Notes: generated by a model not told the origin, from the letters alone. A stretch of 64,000 nucleotides of DNA from Dipteris shenzhenensis (GCA_047967505.1 CM106538.1), one strand, 5' to 3'; counted from the first letter of the stretch, positions 1 to 10,262 are shown. Made by a program: numbers and translations.

Positions 1-600
1 GCTATCTGCCGTTGGGGCAACCATCGCCTGGACCGCATGGCTGTACCATGTGACCACCTCATGTTGGACAGCCATTGTTTGGACCGGATGGCTTGCATGG
101 GGGGACACGTGCACCAAGTTCTTATAGCCACATCACACGTGCACCTAGTTCTTGCAGCCACATCAAAGGCGCTCCCCCTCACCTGCCCTCTTCACACGGG
201 TGCTAGGCTGTTGGGCTTCTCCATCCTTGTGCTGCTATTGGGCTTTGTCACACCACCTTGTCCGTTGATTTTTGTGTTGGCGAGGATTTTTTGGTGTTTG
301 TATGCTTGCTAAGTATAAATCGCTTGCTCTGATTTCTCAACCGATCGCTCCTCTTCATCAACCAATGTCTGGTGGCCCATGAACGTTCTTTGCCTTGCTC
401 GTCTACCTTGTTTGTTAAATTTATTCTCTAAGCTAATTCACTGTTGTGCGAGCAAACAATGGGGTTTGTACCTAGGGTGCTTGTGCTTTTTGGTTTTGGA
501 GCACTGCTAAACTATCTCAAAGAAGCTTTTTTTCCCTTTCGGGCCTTGCATGTTGGTAGTTTCCCTTTTCCCTGGCAAATAGATAATTATTCTCATTGTG
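1..600. other. No recognisable gene
   Basis: Open frames here are short and show no domain I recognise. The sequence ends in a T-rich stretch just before the first exon-like segment of the degenerate gene that follows, so part of it may be an intron or the 5' flank of that gene. Confidence 0.4.
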
Positions 601-618
601 CATATATGTGTTGGCTCA

Positions 619-2899
619 GATTCAGCCTCGATTCATGCAGTGATTGTCCCCGAAGACGTCCGTGCTCTTGCCAACAAAGGCTATGTTTCGGTTTTCGGAG
701 GTTGCCTGCTAAAAACTACAGCATCTGGCCCACCGTGTTTGATTGATGTCCCTCTTGTGTTAACATTAAGCAAAGGTGTTCCCAAAGACGGAAGTCTTCT
801 TAAAAATTCAAAGATAAATAAGAACACCCCGAAAAGTTTGGAAACTATTTTTCACGCTGCAGCAGAACAAGCGTATGCAGAAGGTGAATACTTATTATCG
901 TAGCTCTTTGGTATTTGGTTAATTATTATTTCACCATGCTTATAGTCAGTTTGTGCTTCTGTTTAGCCCAAAAAGAGATTAGGAAAGGTTGTGTTTTGAA
1001 GATGCATTGCAAGATTGAAACGGACATTGGGCCACCTTGGCTTGAAAGTTGAAATTTACAGCCACAACTCATCACAGGCTTTCTATCTTTTATAATACAT
1101 GTTTTTGTTACCACCTTTGAAACTAATAAGGATTTTCTTTTCGGTTTTCATTTGCAAAGTTATAAAGGGATGATCTTGCAAACCTATGGAACCATAGTTG
1201 AGCAATCTTATGCTAAGTGTGCAACTTACTTAAGAAACATACACTAGCGAGGGTAAACATAATCGTTGGTTGTTCCTCCGTCTTTGTAGATCCCCTTTTT
1301 TAAACTGAACTACCACACAATGTCAAGAATAAAAAAGAAAACTTGAAAATTTAGGCTTTTGAACAAGCTTTGCTCACATCAATTTCTACTTACTTTTTTC
1401 CAGCTAGTTCAACCTTGCCGCCTGGGATCGACCAAATCAAAGGCAAAGGCCCCCTTAACATAGAAAACATTGCAACTTTTCAAGCACAAAATATCAAAGC
1501 GGTAGTCCTCACAGATCCAAGCATGTTGCACTCAAATAGTCTCCTAAGCCGTCGATGTGGTAGTGGTAAGTTCGAACAATATTTTTTATTTTGATGTTCG
1601 TTTGGTATAATTTGTTTTCTCGGTCTTCTAATGTTTGTTAAATTATTGCAGGACGCGTTTGAGCTTGATCACTTCTCATCTCAACGGGGTAATGTTCAGA
1701 GCGCATTTGGGCGAGATCATTCTCTGGCCCATTACCTTGTCAAAGTCACAAAGCACCTCATGGTCTTTCACATCAAATTTTCTCCTCGAGGTCCTTCGGA
1801 GCTGCTGAAGTGCAAGGCATTGTCGCGCGCTATCAAATAATCCAACATTACTCGGAATGCTGACAAAGTGATTTTGGTACACTGCCTAGCTCTGTTGATG
1901 CTATCAATGCTTTTGGATTGAACATTCATGACAGGGCATTGACGGTAACATCTATGTCTTTGGCAGCAGGAGAGGAGGATGTTAGTGCTATTGCGGCTAG
2001 GTTTATATCTAGGAGTCCACTAGGGGATTCAAAGATCCCTATTCTCAATGTACTCAAACTAGCCAAGAAGAAAGATGGCGTGTGAGGCCTTTTGTAAATA
2101 TAAACATATATTTCAATGGATACATGACTTTAATGACTGTTGTCCATAGAAGCTTTGTCTGAGTATGTGGCATACAGTTTTGCCTTTGAGGGGAAAGTTT
2201 TAGCCAAGTATGGCACATTCAAAGCGAAGGATGTATCCTACCCAATCTTCATGCGACCGGACTTAATAGACTCGCAATCCAGTGAAACTCTCACACTCCA
2301 TGTTCCACACGCATTTGTTTTGCAACTAAAGGATGTTCTCCAAGTCGTCAGTTTCTTCTTTGTTTCATTAATGGATACTGTGGCATTTGTGGTTGTTAAT
2401 GTGGGCCTCGATGGCCCACTATAAGATCAAATCATTGTTGCTAATGGGTTGAACGCCGAAGATCTAGCCACGGTAAGCACAAGCATGAGCACGTTAAAAC
2501 TGTGGGATGCTTTGGCGATAAGCTTTGCCTCATTCTAACTCTGGTTGGGGCAGTTGACATTTGTGGTGGAGAGAAGACACATGGTGCAAGAGTTTAAAGA
2601 TGATGGTGTTGTCATGTACGTTGCAAAAAACATATCCTATATGCGCGTCAAGCATACGTTGAGAGTCTTTGACTTCACCATATTGGCACCTGTTCCAGAG
2701 GGCTACCTTCGAACATCATTGGAGGAGGCTTTTGCCCAGCTAAGCATCTCAATTAGGCTACGGGAAGAAGGTACCAAAGCTGAGCATAGCTTATTCCATC
2801 CACACAGACATTGTCGTTTACGAAATCTTTTTCTTCTTTGTAGGTCAATGGTGTCCTGCACTTTGTGAGCCTAAATAGCCCGCTTGTCGAGTTCTAGTG
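619..2899 (+). pseudogene. Decayed multi-exon gene of unknown function
   Basis: Several coding-like blocks are joined by good plant splice signals. Block 1 (about 619-883) ends at AAG|GTGAAT. Block 2 (1404-1565) follows TTTTTTCCAG and keeps the frame when joined to block 1. It ends at GTG|GTAAGTTC. Block 3 starts at 1652 after TTATTGCAG, giving an 86-bp intron at 1566-1651. Further donors are at about 2472 (ACG|GTAAGC) and 2770, with acceptors near 2149, 2554 and 2844 (TTCTTTGTAG). The last block ends in a stop near 2897-2899. The frame is broken by an extra base near 1546, another shift near 1800 and an in-frame stop near 2422, so it is probably dead. I do not recognise the protein. After the stop, translated bases read C-x2-C, then C-x2-C about 13 residues later, like a zinc ribbon, followed by a short hydrophobic stretch. 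A replication-protein-A-like tail is conceivable but weak. Confidence 0.5.
1566..1651 (+). other. Probable 86-bp spliceosomal intron in the decayed gene
   Basis: The segment begins GTAAGTTC and ends TTATTGCAG, with a T-rich interior. The reading frame on its right (asp-ala-phe-glu-leu) joins to the left block (val-asp-val-val-val) once one extra base near 1546 is discounted. Size and T-richness fit plant introns. Confidence 0.55.
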
Positions 2900-3410
2900 T
2901 GGCAGTTGTAGTGGTGCAAAAGCTAGCAAAGACCTGCAATATTCTTTTTGCTATAGCTGTGACAATGTGTAGCCTATCTTGCATGTGCCATGTTTGAAAG
3001 GTTGTGTTGTTAATCGCCGACGAACTTCAAGTGGCTATACAAATCCACGGTAGCCATGTTGATGACGTGTTATCCATTCATTGAGTTTCACAATTGAAGC
3101 ATTGTTGCTACTAGGAACTTGCTGTTTGAGAAGAAACTGTCAAGAGAGTTCACTGTAAACAATGCCAAATATGTGACAGCATTCATAGCCAGCACTTGAC
3201 ACTACCAGTGCAATGTGCGTTCTTGCCTATGAATGTTTGTTTTTTAATGTTTTGTATATATTTATCCCTCTTTTGAGTACCACTTCTACGAAGTGCATGC
3301 CCTTTGCAAAACAACACCCCACCTTGTAAGTAAATCCGATAATAAGCAAAGCCGTCCACTCTACTTCATTCTGCTTATCCATTTCACATTGCAAAGATTG
3401 TTCCAATGGC
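2900..3410. other. Stretch without a clear gene; possible tail of the decayed gene
   Basis: Directly after the stop of the decayed gene, frames carry a C-x2-C ... C-x2-C pattern (2901-2965) and then a hydrophobic run near 3010-3080, both broken by stops. I see no other gene before the Helitron-related frame. Confidence 0.3.
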
Positions 3411-4232
3411 TTGCAATTTTGTTTTTTCCCATGTTTTGGGTTTTCCTTCCGTGTGAATTTTTGGGTCAGACCACTGCGCATGCCTTCCTTGCTTGCAAAA
3501 CTTTGCGATCTCGCAAGCACGACCAGCCTAGCTTCTCAAGCTGTGCAAAAAAAATGGACACCCTCCCAAACCGTTTCTCAAACGACCTGCAACCCGACCC
3601 TACCCTTCGAGGTCGCATGGCCTTTCAACACTAACATCCTCAGATGCTTGGTTCTTTATCCAACACTCAATTTTCTAGTGTTGCTAGACACGATAGAACA
3701 ACACGTTGCGTGTGGTATGGACAACTTCCAAGAAAATCTTGATGGCCTCCAAGCCCTGGCAAAAAGAAACGAAGAGGTTGCAGGAGGTAGAGAGTCCATC
3801 GCCGCACTATTCAAAAACTCATCATGCGCGTGCCCTATGGCCATCAACTGTTTGAAAATTTTCCATGAGAAGTTTGGTGATTGTTTCAAGCTACTTGTAC
3901 TTACCAGCTCTGGAACCTATGATACTATCAACGTTGGAAACACAGGTTGTGGGAAAACCCATTTATTGTTGTTGGACGAGACAAGTAGCCCCAGCAAAAT
4001 TGTTCCGTTGCTTGGTCAAGAGTAAAAAAGAGCGTACAAAACGTGGACAGCGGAAGATGAGCAAAGACTACTTGTGCTAATGTTTGCAAACCCCAACAAG
4101 CCTGCAAGACAGATTGCATCGTTGTTCCAAAACAAGCTACCCCCCGAGAAGCACAACACAAAGAGTATCCATAGAAAAATTTATAGGATTCACTCAAGGC
4201 TTGCCGAAGGTGCCCGTGCAATGAACCCATGA
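3411..4232 (+). pseudogene. P-loop-like and SANT/Myb-like frame upstream of Helitron fragment
   Basis: One reading frame runs from 3411 to the stop at 4230-4232 with a single in-frame stop at 4023-4025. Before that stop is a P-loop-like segment, GNTGCGKTHL (about 3937-3966), which fits the Walker A pattern GxxGxGKT. After it comes a SANT/Myb-like segment: TWTAEDEQRLLVLMFANP and, further on, SIHRKIYRIHSR, a tryptophan-plus-acidic helix followed by a basic recognition-like helix. SANT-like DNA-binding modules occur in transposon proteins. The frame lies immediately upstream of the Helitron N-terminal frame, on the same strand, so it may belong to the same element. The first part (3411-3700) shows nothing I recognise. 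The Walker B partner is missing, so ATPase function is not supported. Confidence 0.4.
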
Positions 4233-4273
4233 AACCATTTGCAACAAACAAGGCGCAAAAGCATTTTCTATAG

Positions 4274-5353
4274 AAAATTAAAGACACACCTTCCTTTGAG
4301 TTTGCTTGTTGCGGATGCTTAACCTTCAAGTCCAAAACAAAGCTTGCTAAGGACAAACACGAGACATTCATGAAAGAACATGAACTATGCTTGGAACACA
4401 TGTCCATCAAAGACCAGCACATATGTACCCTATGCTATGATCATATCAACAAAGGACTTCATCCCAAATTTTCATGCCACGGCATGCCATTATCCAGAGA
4501 GACAAAATATACTGCTTCCTTAAATAAGCAACAGGTCTCAGGCAGAATACCATTTGCACAAATTTGGGAATCGACATATGAAGGCCAGCTTGGGTTGCAT
4601 GGCAGCATTGTAAATGTGTTCGTGAATACTAACAGAGCACAAACTCTGTTGCCACGGTTCATAGATGACAGCGCTACAGTGGTGGTTGTGACAAAGCGAT
4701 GCTTGCAATATAGCCACTACTACGTTAGTGGGTTGGTGCGCCCCACAGCAACAATGCATGCACTACAAGAACTATTAAGCACTCCTTTGTACAAGGAAAA
4801 CAACGTCAGGGTCAACACACTATGGAATCAGCATATTGTGAACCTTCAAAACAATGAAATCTTGAACAATCGATCATTCGAAGAAACATGTGGCAATGTT
4901 GAAGAGGAGGAAAGATGCACAGACACTTTGGTGCATGGGATTTACACAAGCCAGCAAGTTGTCGACTTCGAAGACAAGCCAATTGTAGAGGCTCCATCAG
5001 AAGGATTTAGGCCCCTCAGCCTCTTCTACGATGAGTATTGCGAAGAGCTAGGCTTCCCTACTCTATTTTACGGCCAAAAAAGACCATACAACAAAATGTT
5101 GGAACGAGCTTACCAAGACATTGTAAAGTGGGAAATAAGACACAAAGATCGATGGTTTGCTTTTAACAGAGAAAACCTATTCTTCAAGTGCATCAAAGTG
5201 CTGATCCGGCAGGTTCTTTCGTCAAGTTGGGTGCGAATGAGGAAAGCAAAACTGCAAGGAACAAATTTGGATGCACAATTTGCAGTCGAGGACACTAATA
5301 TCAAAAGTCGGATGCAATCAAGGATAGGAGACAGGGACTTTGTTTGCTTATGA
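4274..5353 (+). pseudogene. Helitron Rep-helicase N-terminal region, truncated
   Basis: The frame is open from 4274 to the stop at 5351-5353. The first Met is at 4370, but conserved sequence starts before it (FEFACCGCLTF, a C-x-C cluster), so the true start is upstream or lost. Domains in order: a cysteine-rich zinc-binding-like part (CC-G-C ... C-T-L-C), the Helitron N-terminal domain usually called DUF6570 (RIPFAQIWE, then GSIVNVFVNTN and the 'LPR' region), and the start of the Helitron helicase-like region (EAPSEGFRPLSLFYDEY, FPTLFYG, then a conserved basic block). Full Helitron proteins continue into an HUH Rep nuclease and a Pif1-type helicase. Both are absent here: the frame stops just where the Rep domain should begin. 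The product would lack all catalytic motifs. The downstream PPR gene begins about 100 bp later. Confidence 0.72.
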
Positions 5354-5393
5354 ACATCAGCGGGGGCACAAATACGTAAAAAAAAAAAAATGT

Positions 5394-5401
5394 ATATATA
5401 T
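5394..5401 (+). promoter_or_regulatory. TATA box candidate of the PPR gene
   Basis: TATATATA lies 56-63 bp before the PPR start codon and just after a run of 13 A. If used, transcription would begin near 5425-5430, leaving a leader of about 30 bases. This is position-based inference only. Confidence 0.35.
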
Positions 5402-5427
5402 CTATACCTTCAGAAACCCTACAAAAA

Positions 5428-5448
5428 ATGTGCCGAGGGGGGAAGTGA
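5428..5448 (+). other. Short upstream ORF before the PPR start
   Basis: ATG at 5428 opens a six-codon frame ending at TGA 5446-5448, eight bases before the PPR ATG at 5457. It could reduce translation of the main frame if the transcript starts upstream of it. No more can be said from sequence. Confidence 0.3.
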
Positions 5449-5456
5449 GAGCGAAG

Positions 5457-7217
5457 ATGGCAAAGACTCGGCATCCCGAAGTTCACCGCTTGGCCTCCAT
5501 CCTCGCCAGCCACCAGCGATGGACTCCCACCTTGGCGTCCGCCCTCACCCCTCTCGCCCCCCTCCTCACCCCCTCTTTGCTCTCCTCCCTCCTCACCACC
5601 TCCCACATCGCTCGCCCCCTCGCCTCCTGCCTCTCCCATTGGGCCTCCCTCCAAACCCACTTCTCTCATTCCGCCGCAAATGAGCCCCACGCTGTCTGGC
5701 TTCTCCTCCATTCCTTGAAAAAGGCCCGAGTCCACCCTCCTCCCCGATTCTTCGCCTCCCTGGTCGCGATCTTCGGAAGGGTTGGCATGGTCGGAGACGC
5801 GGAGAAGGTATTCTTGTCCATGAAGGATTTCCACTGCCAGCCCGATGTGTTTGTTTACAACGCACTCTTGAATGCCCTCCTCCATATCAAGGTGAAGAGA
5901 ATCAGCGAAGCTATGGCATTGTTGGAGCAAATGGCCTCCACGGGCTGCCAGCCACACACCATAAATTATAATACAGTCATATCTGGCCTGCACAAGGCAG
6001 GCCGAGGCCACATGGCTCTCTTTACATTCTCTCGAATGATGGAGCAGGGCTGCAGTCCCGACACTGGGACTTTCAATATCTTCATCGATTGGTTTGGGAA
6101 GGAGGGAAAGATAGATGAAGCTCTCGAATTGTTCGAGATAATGACAGCTATGGGGTGCCTTCCAAACACTAGTACTTATAACACAATCATATACGTTTTG
6201 CTGAGGGCAGGCCGAGGTGACGTAGCCCTCTCCACGTTCACACGAATGATGGAGGAGCGCTGCAGTCCGGACACTCGCACTTGCAATACTCTCCTCGCTT
6301 GGCTAGGCAACGAGCGAAAGACAAATGAAGCTCTCCAACTGTTCGAGACAATGACCGCTATGGGATGTCAGCCGAACACAGTGACTTATAACACAGTAAT
6401 ATCTGGCCTGCTCAAGGCAGGCCGGGGCCACATGGCTCTCTCCTTATTCTCTCGAATGATGAAGAAGAGGTACAGTCCTGATACTTGGACTTTCAATACT
6501 CTGATAGCTTGGTTTGGCAAGAATGGAAAGACCCATGAAGCTCTCGAACTACTAGAGAAGATGACCTCAATGGGGTGCCTGCCAGACACAGTGACTTTTA
6601 ATACAGTCATCTCTGGTCTGCTCAAGGCAGGCCAAGGCAACATGGCCCTCTCCTTGTTCACTCGAATGATGGAGAAGGGGTACAGTCCGAATACTGTGAC
6701 TTTCAATACTCTCATCGCTTGGCTGGGCAAGAAAGGAGAGACCTATCAAGCTCTCGAACTGCTCCAGAAGATGACCGCAATAGGGTGTGTGCCAGACACA
6801 GTGACTTTTAACACGGTCATTGCTGGCCTGCTCAAGGCGGGCCGAGGCAACATGGCCCTCTCCTTGTTCGCTCAAATGATGGAGAAGGGGTGCAGTCCAG
6901 ATACAGTGACTTTCAATATCCTCATCGCTTGGCTGGGCAAGGAAGGAAAGACCCATGAAGCTCTTGAACTGCTCCAGAAGATGACCTCAATGGGGTGCTT
7001 GCCAGACACTGTGACTTATAATAGTTTCATATCTGGCCTGCTGAAGGCAGGCCAAGGCAGGAAGGCTCTCTCCACGTTCACTCGAATGATGGAGGAGGGT
7101 TGCAGTCCAGACTCTGTGACTTTGAATAGTTGGCTTGGCAATAACGGAAAGACAGATGAAGTGGGGTGCCTGCCAGATGCTCTCATTGATTGGCTTGGCA
7201 AAAGGAAAGAAAAATGA
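5457..7217 (+). CDS. P-class pentatricopeptide repeat (PPR) protein
   Basis: This is a 586-residue, intronless protein of the PPR family, which bind organelle RNA one base per motif and act in processing, stability or translation. I chose ATG 5457 because the in-frame ATG at 5340 lies inside the Helitron frame and upstream of the TATA-like site. Residues 1-95 are Ser/Thr/Leu/Pro-rich and could include an organelle targeting peptide, though the signal is not clear. Motifs: 96-130 (Ala at position 5, Asp at 35), 131-167 (37 residues), then eleven exact 35-residue motifs from 168 to 552, and a broken one from 553 to the end. All are P-type; no E, DYW or SMR tail is seen. From 131 on, every full motif has Asn at position 5 and, apart from His in motif 131-167, Asp or Asn at position 35. 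By the known PPR code this reads U or C/U, so a pyrimidine-rich target is predicted. Motifs alternate in a 70-residue (210-bp) supra-repeat. The C terminus looks cut short. Confidence 0.85.
   Translation: MAKTRHPEVHRLASILASHQRWTPTLASALTPLAPLLTPSLLSSLLTTSHIARPLASCLSHWASLQTHFSHSAANEPHAVWLLLHSLKKARVHPPPRFFASLVAIFGRVGMVGDAEKVFLSMKDFHCQPDVFVYNALLNALLHIKVKRISEAMALLEQMASTGCQPHTINYNTVISGLHKAGRGHMALFTFSRMMEQGCSPDTGTFNIFIDWFGKEGKIDEALELFEIMTAMGCLPNTSTYNTIIYVLLRAGRGDVALSTFTRMMEERCSPDTRTCNTLLAWLGNERKTNEALQLFETMTAMGCQPNTVTYNTVISGLLKAGRGHMALSLFSRMMKKRYSPDTWTFNTLIAWFGKNGKTHEALELLEKMTSMGCLPDTVTFNTVISGLLKAGQGNMALSLFTRMMEKGYSPNTVTFNTLIAWLGKKGETYQALELLQKMTAIGCVPDTVTFNTVIAGLLKAGRGNMALSLFAQMMEKGCSPDTVTFNILIAWLGKEGKTHEALELLQKMTSMGCLPDTVTYNSFISGLLKAGQGRKALSTFTRMMEEGCSPDSVTLNSWLGNNGKTDEVGCLPDALIDWLGKRKEK
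6000..7110 (+). repeat. 210-bp tandem units within the PPR gene
   Basis: Closely similar DNA returns every 210 bp: the block reading arg-met-met-(glu/lys) appears near 6035, 6245, 6455, 6665, 6875 and 7085. Each unit codes two different PPR motifs (an 'ISGLLKAG' type and an 'IAWLGK' type). The high DNA similarity, especially 6400-7050, suggests recent unequal crossing-over or gene conversion. Confidence 0.8.
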
Positions 7218-8360
7218 AGATTTCACACTGCTGGAGAAAAAGGACCGCAATGGGGTGCCTGCCAGGGTCCGTGTCATATACTAGTGTCATCCTCCAGCCT
7301 GCTGGAGACAAGATGAGGCGATGTGGCCCTCTCCATGTTCACTCGAATTATGGAGGAGAGGTCCAGTCCAGATATTGTGACTTTCAGTATTCATCGGTTG
7401 GCTTGGTGAAAAGGGAATGACAGATGAAGAACTTGCACTGCTATAGGGTGCCTGCCAGGCACAACATGTCATATACGGTACTACCCTCATCAATTGGCTT
7501 GGCAAGGAGGGCAAAACAGATGAAGCTCTGGAACTGCCTGAGAAAAATGGGGTGCCTATCAAACACTGTGACTTATACCTGTGTTGTATTCTGCCTGCCT
7601 TCAGCAGGCCAAGGTGACATGGCCCTCTCCACGTTCACTTGAATGGAAAAGAAGGGGTGCAATCCAGATACTGTGACTTTCAATACTCATCATTTGGTTT
7701 GGTAAGGACGGCAAGCCAGATGAAGCTTTGGAATGGCTGGAAAAAATGACCACTATGTGTGCCAGCTGCAACACAGTTGCTCTATAGCAGGAGGACTTAT
7801 GGCGTGGCTCGCAATTTGTCCATCGTTTACTATGGGGTGCTAGTCAGATGCTGTGAATTATACATATAGCATGATATCTAGCCTGCCGAAGGTGCACGAT
7901 GGCTTTTGTCCACTGACTTGAATAATGCATGCAGGATGCAGTCCAATTACTTTCAACTTCACTCTACAATACAGTGATTGGGTTGTTAAACATGGCATGA
8001 TAGAGGGAGTCCTGGAATGACAGCCATAGGGTGCCTGCTGCATACACGACTTGAAAACCATAATACCTATTTCAGTCAAAGCAGGTCAATGTAACATGGC
8101 ACACTCCTTTCTCAATAATAGTGGAGGAAGAATACATGACTTCAAATATGCTACAACGCACAACTGCTAGAGAAAATGACAGCAAGGAAGTGTAAGCCAG
8201 TCTGTGACCTAATAACAAGATCAGTGATGTTACCCTTTCCATGTTAGATTGAGTAGTGCAGTGATTTGGAACTCACCAGCATGCAGACATGGTGACTATG
8301 GTGGCTTATCTGGGTTGGTGGAGGGAGGAAACAACATGGCTCTTTCCAGCTGCCTGAGTG
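7218..8360 (+). pseudogene. Decayed PPR repeat units downstream of the PPR gene
   Basis: After the PPR stop, blocks of the same two-motif unit continue in all three frames with many stops. Examples: a repeat core near 7340 (ctcgaattatggaggaga), 'gatgaagctctggaactg' near 7520, a Met-Thr-Phe-Asn-like block near 7660-7690, a 'gatgaagc' core near 7720, and weaker pieces near 8030 and 8170. Similarity falls with distance. The simplest reading is that the ancestral gene was much longer, with roughly five more motifs, and the present stop at 7215 arose by deletion and frame loss. Alternatively the tail is an independent decayed copy. Confidence 0.65.
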
Positions 8361-9520
8361 CACACATTGGTTGATGTGTCCTTTTCAATTCAAAGCCCGA
8401 ATTAAATTATCTTGTTACACTTTTGATGGGCACAGATTTCATTGTGGCAGAATGAATGTTCGTTAGGCGACATTTTCCAAGCGAGTTTACATCTGAGTGA
8501 TAAACACTGCTACATGGTCTGTAAAATAATCCAAGGACTTGTAAGCTGCCCTCATTTGCAGAGTGATTCTGGATGTGAACAAATATACTTGTAACTCTTT
8601 CAAGCATGAAGTTTTGATTACATGGGTGCCATTATTGCTGCTGTTTTTCTGCAAAAAATAATAATTGCTGCTGTCGTGTGTAACAGATTGGGAAGAAGAA
8701 AGGGGCTCTTGTCTAGAGGCATGGAATGTTGGAAATATTATAACATCTAAGGCAGTGGCCAATGTAGTAATTACTTAGGAGGGTTAGGGCACTAAGGTTT
8801 TCCCCCTAACCACAGTTAGTGATTGAGTTCAGGTTTGTGTGAGTTTTAAACCTAGTGTGGATTTTAGTGTTTCGTCATGTTGATGGTCCCTTGTACTCTC
8901 ATTCATGCATCTTTGTTTCAATAGGGCTCCACGTTTTTGCTTTCTCTACCATCTCCATCTCTCACATGCATTGCGGGTGTGCCTCCCCAGAAAGATAGGA
9001 TAAACCCGTTCAAATGGAAAGTTGCGGCCTGTTGGTATTGCGATAATTCTTTCGATCTTAAATGGTGCGTTGCCCTATCAACTAGATTTAGATTTAGATG
9101 CTTTTTTGGGAGAGACTAAAATGAAATCGTTTAGACTTCACAAGCAGTTGTAGCTTGAATGAAGAGATTTGGACTACTTTTTGATTAGCCTTCTCCTTTA
9201 GTGCTAGCCTTCGTCATGGCTGAGTTGGCCCTTCACCTCCGGAGTGCCCAAAGAAACTCAGTACGAAGACTTTGTATAAATGGATGCTCAAGTATGTGTG
9301 AGAGCATACTTTTATACTATGGTCTACACCCACTGTTGGGCGTTGATGACGTTAGTGGGGATGCCATAGTAGCTAGTCCTTGCTATGCGTGATGGAGTTT
9401 ATGGTTTTCAATCTTATGAGTGACTCTCGTGGGATTGAAACTGCACTATGTTGTGTTTTTAGAGGATGAGTTTGGGAATGTTCCTGGATTCATCTAGGTA
9501 TATGCTTCTGTCGTATTAGA
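8361..9520. other. No recognisable gene
   Basis: Short frames only, none with a domain I recognise. It separates the decayed PPR tail from retroelement scraps. No tRNA-like or long repeat structure was noticed. Confidence 0.4.
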
Positions 9521-9529
9521 GGACATGCT

Positions 9530-9838
9530 CCAGTCTGCCAAAGATTCACAAATTTGCTTTTTTGGAAGGAGTTTAACAAGACCTCTCTTCCATGTGTTTG
9601 GCATTTTCTGATTTGGCCATGCAGCATTCACCATATGTAGCAATGCATGCTTCAAAAGAGGCCAATATTCTAGAAAAAACTCGACTGTAAGACCATCCCA
9701 TCCTGGAGATTTGCATCTGCCACAGGATTTGATTGCATCTAATAGTTCCCTCTCAGTAAAAGGTTCCTCCAATTCCAAAGCTTGAGTAGTGGAAATAATA
9801 GGAGAAACATGCTGCAACAGTAAATTTCGTGCAAGCAA
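9530..9838 (-). mobile_element. LINE reverse transcriptase fragment
   Basis: The minus-strand translation contains the N-terminal part of a non-LTR reverse transcriptase: PFTERELLDAIKSCGR, then KSPGWDGLTVEFFLEYW, then TWKRGLVKLLPKK. The segment 'KSPGxDGL' is typical of plant L1-like LINEs, where it precedes the palm domain. The fragment ends just after the leu-leu-pro-lys block, where the next conserved segment (usually arg-pro-ile-ser) is disrupted. Endonuclease and catalytic palm motifs are absent, so it is a 5'- and 3'-truncated relic. Confidence 0.8.
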
Positions 9839-10262
9839 AACCTGCTATGAGGGAGGAACTGGGGAACCAAATTGTTGAGAGAAATGATGCACGCAAACAG
9901 AAGCAAGCTGTGATCGTGGGTGTGCAAGTTGAAGAAGATGATTCGAAGGCGGTATTGTTGTCCAGCCGTCCTCCTAATTATGATGAGATATACAAAATTT
10001 TCCGAGTGAATGTAGGCATGTTGCCGGACGAGATGATAGTGACTCTACTAGACGATGAGTGACATCGTAACTCCGACATCAGCGAAGAATGAGTGTGCGC
10101 AGCGACCAACAAGAGGGAGGGATGAAAGAAACCTGTGCCCTATGCTGCAATTGACCAGGGCACATAGAGGATTATTGTTTCAAGAAGCGAGATGCCATAG
10201 CGTCAAAAGAAAAGGTGAGCAAAGAATCTACACATGGTGGAAGAATTCGCAGGCTTGGTGAT
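9839..10262 (+). mobile_element. Copia gag fragment
   Basis: The plus-strand frame 9829-10062 includes LLSSRPPNYDEIYKIFRVNV and LPDEMIVTLLDDE, which match the end of the Copia gag domain (the 'LPPSY..' and 'LLxEE' segments). In another frame just after it, C-A-L-C-C-N-stop-P-G-H-x4-C looks like a damaged CCHC zinc knuckle (about 10134-10180). Frames are shifted and contain stops. No protease, integrase or RT follows. A LINE fragment on the other strand abuts it at about 9838. Confidence 0.6.

Noticed and set aside
37-312. 91-codon open frame with hydrophobic end
   Set aside because: No domain, no codon pattern and no neighbouring gene structure; open by chance.
598-903. 101-codon frame taken as a complete gene
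   Set aside because: It opens at GTG, not ATG, and its end runs past a good donor site at 884; better read as an internal exon of a decayed gene.
2900-3080. Firm call of an RPA large-subunit C-terminus
   Set aside because: Only the cysteine spacing and a short hydrophobic stretch agree; upstream blocks do not resemble RPA.
5340-5456. Upstream ATG as start of the PPR protein
   Set aside because: It lies inside the Helitron frame and upstream of the TATA-like site; ATG 5457 starts the sequence that looks like a PPR N-terminus.
5301-7277. Long minus-strand frames across the PPR gene
   Set aside because: Antisense shadows of the repeated coding sequence.
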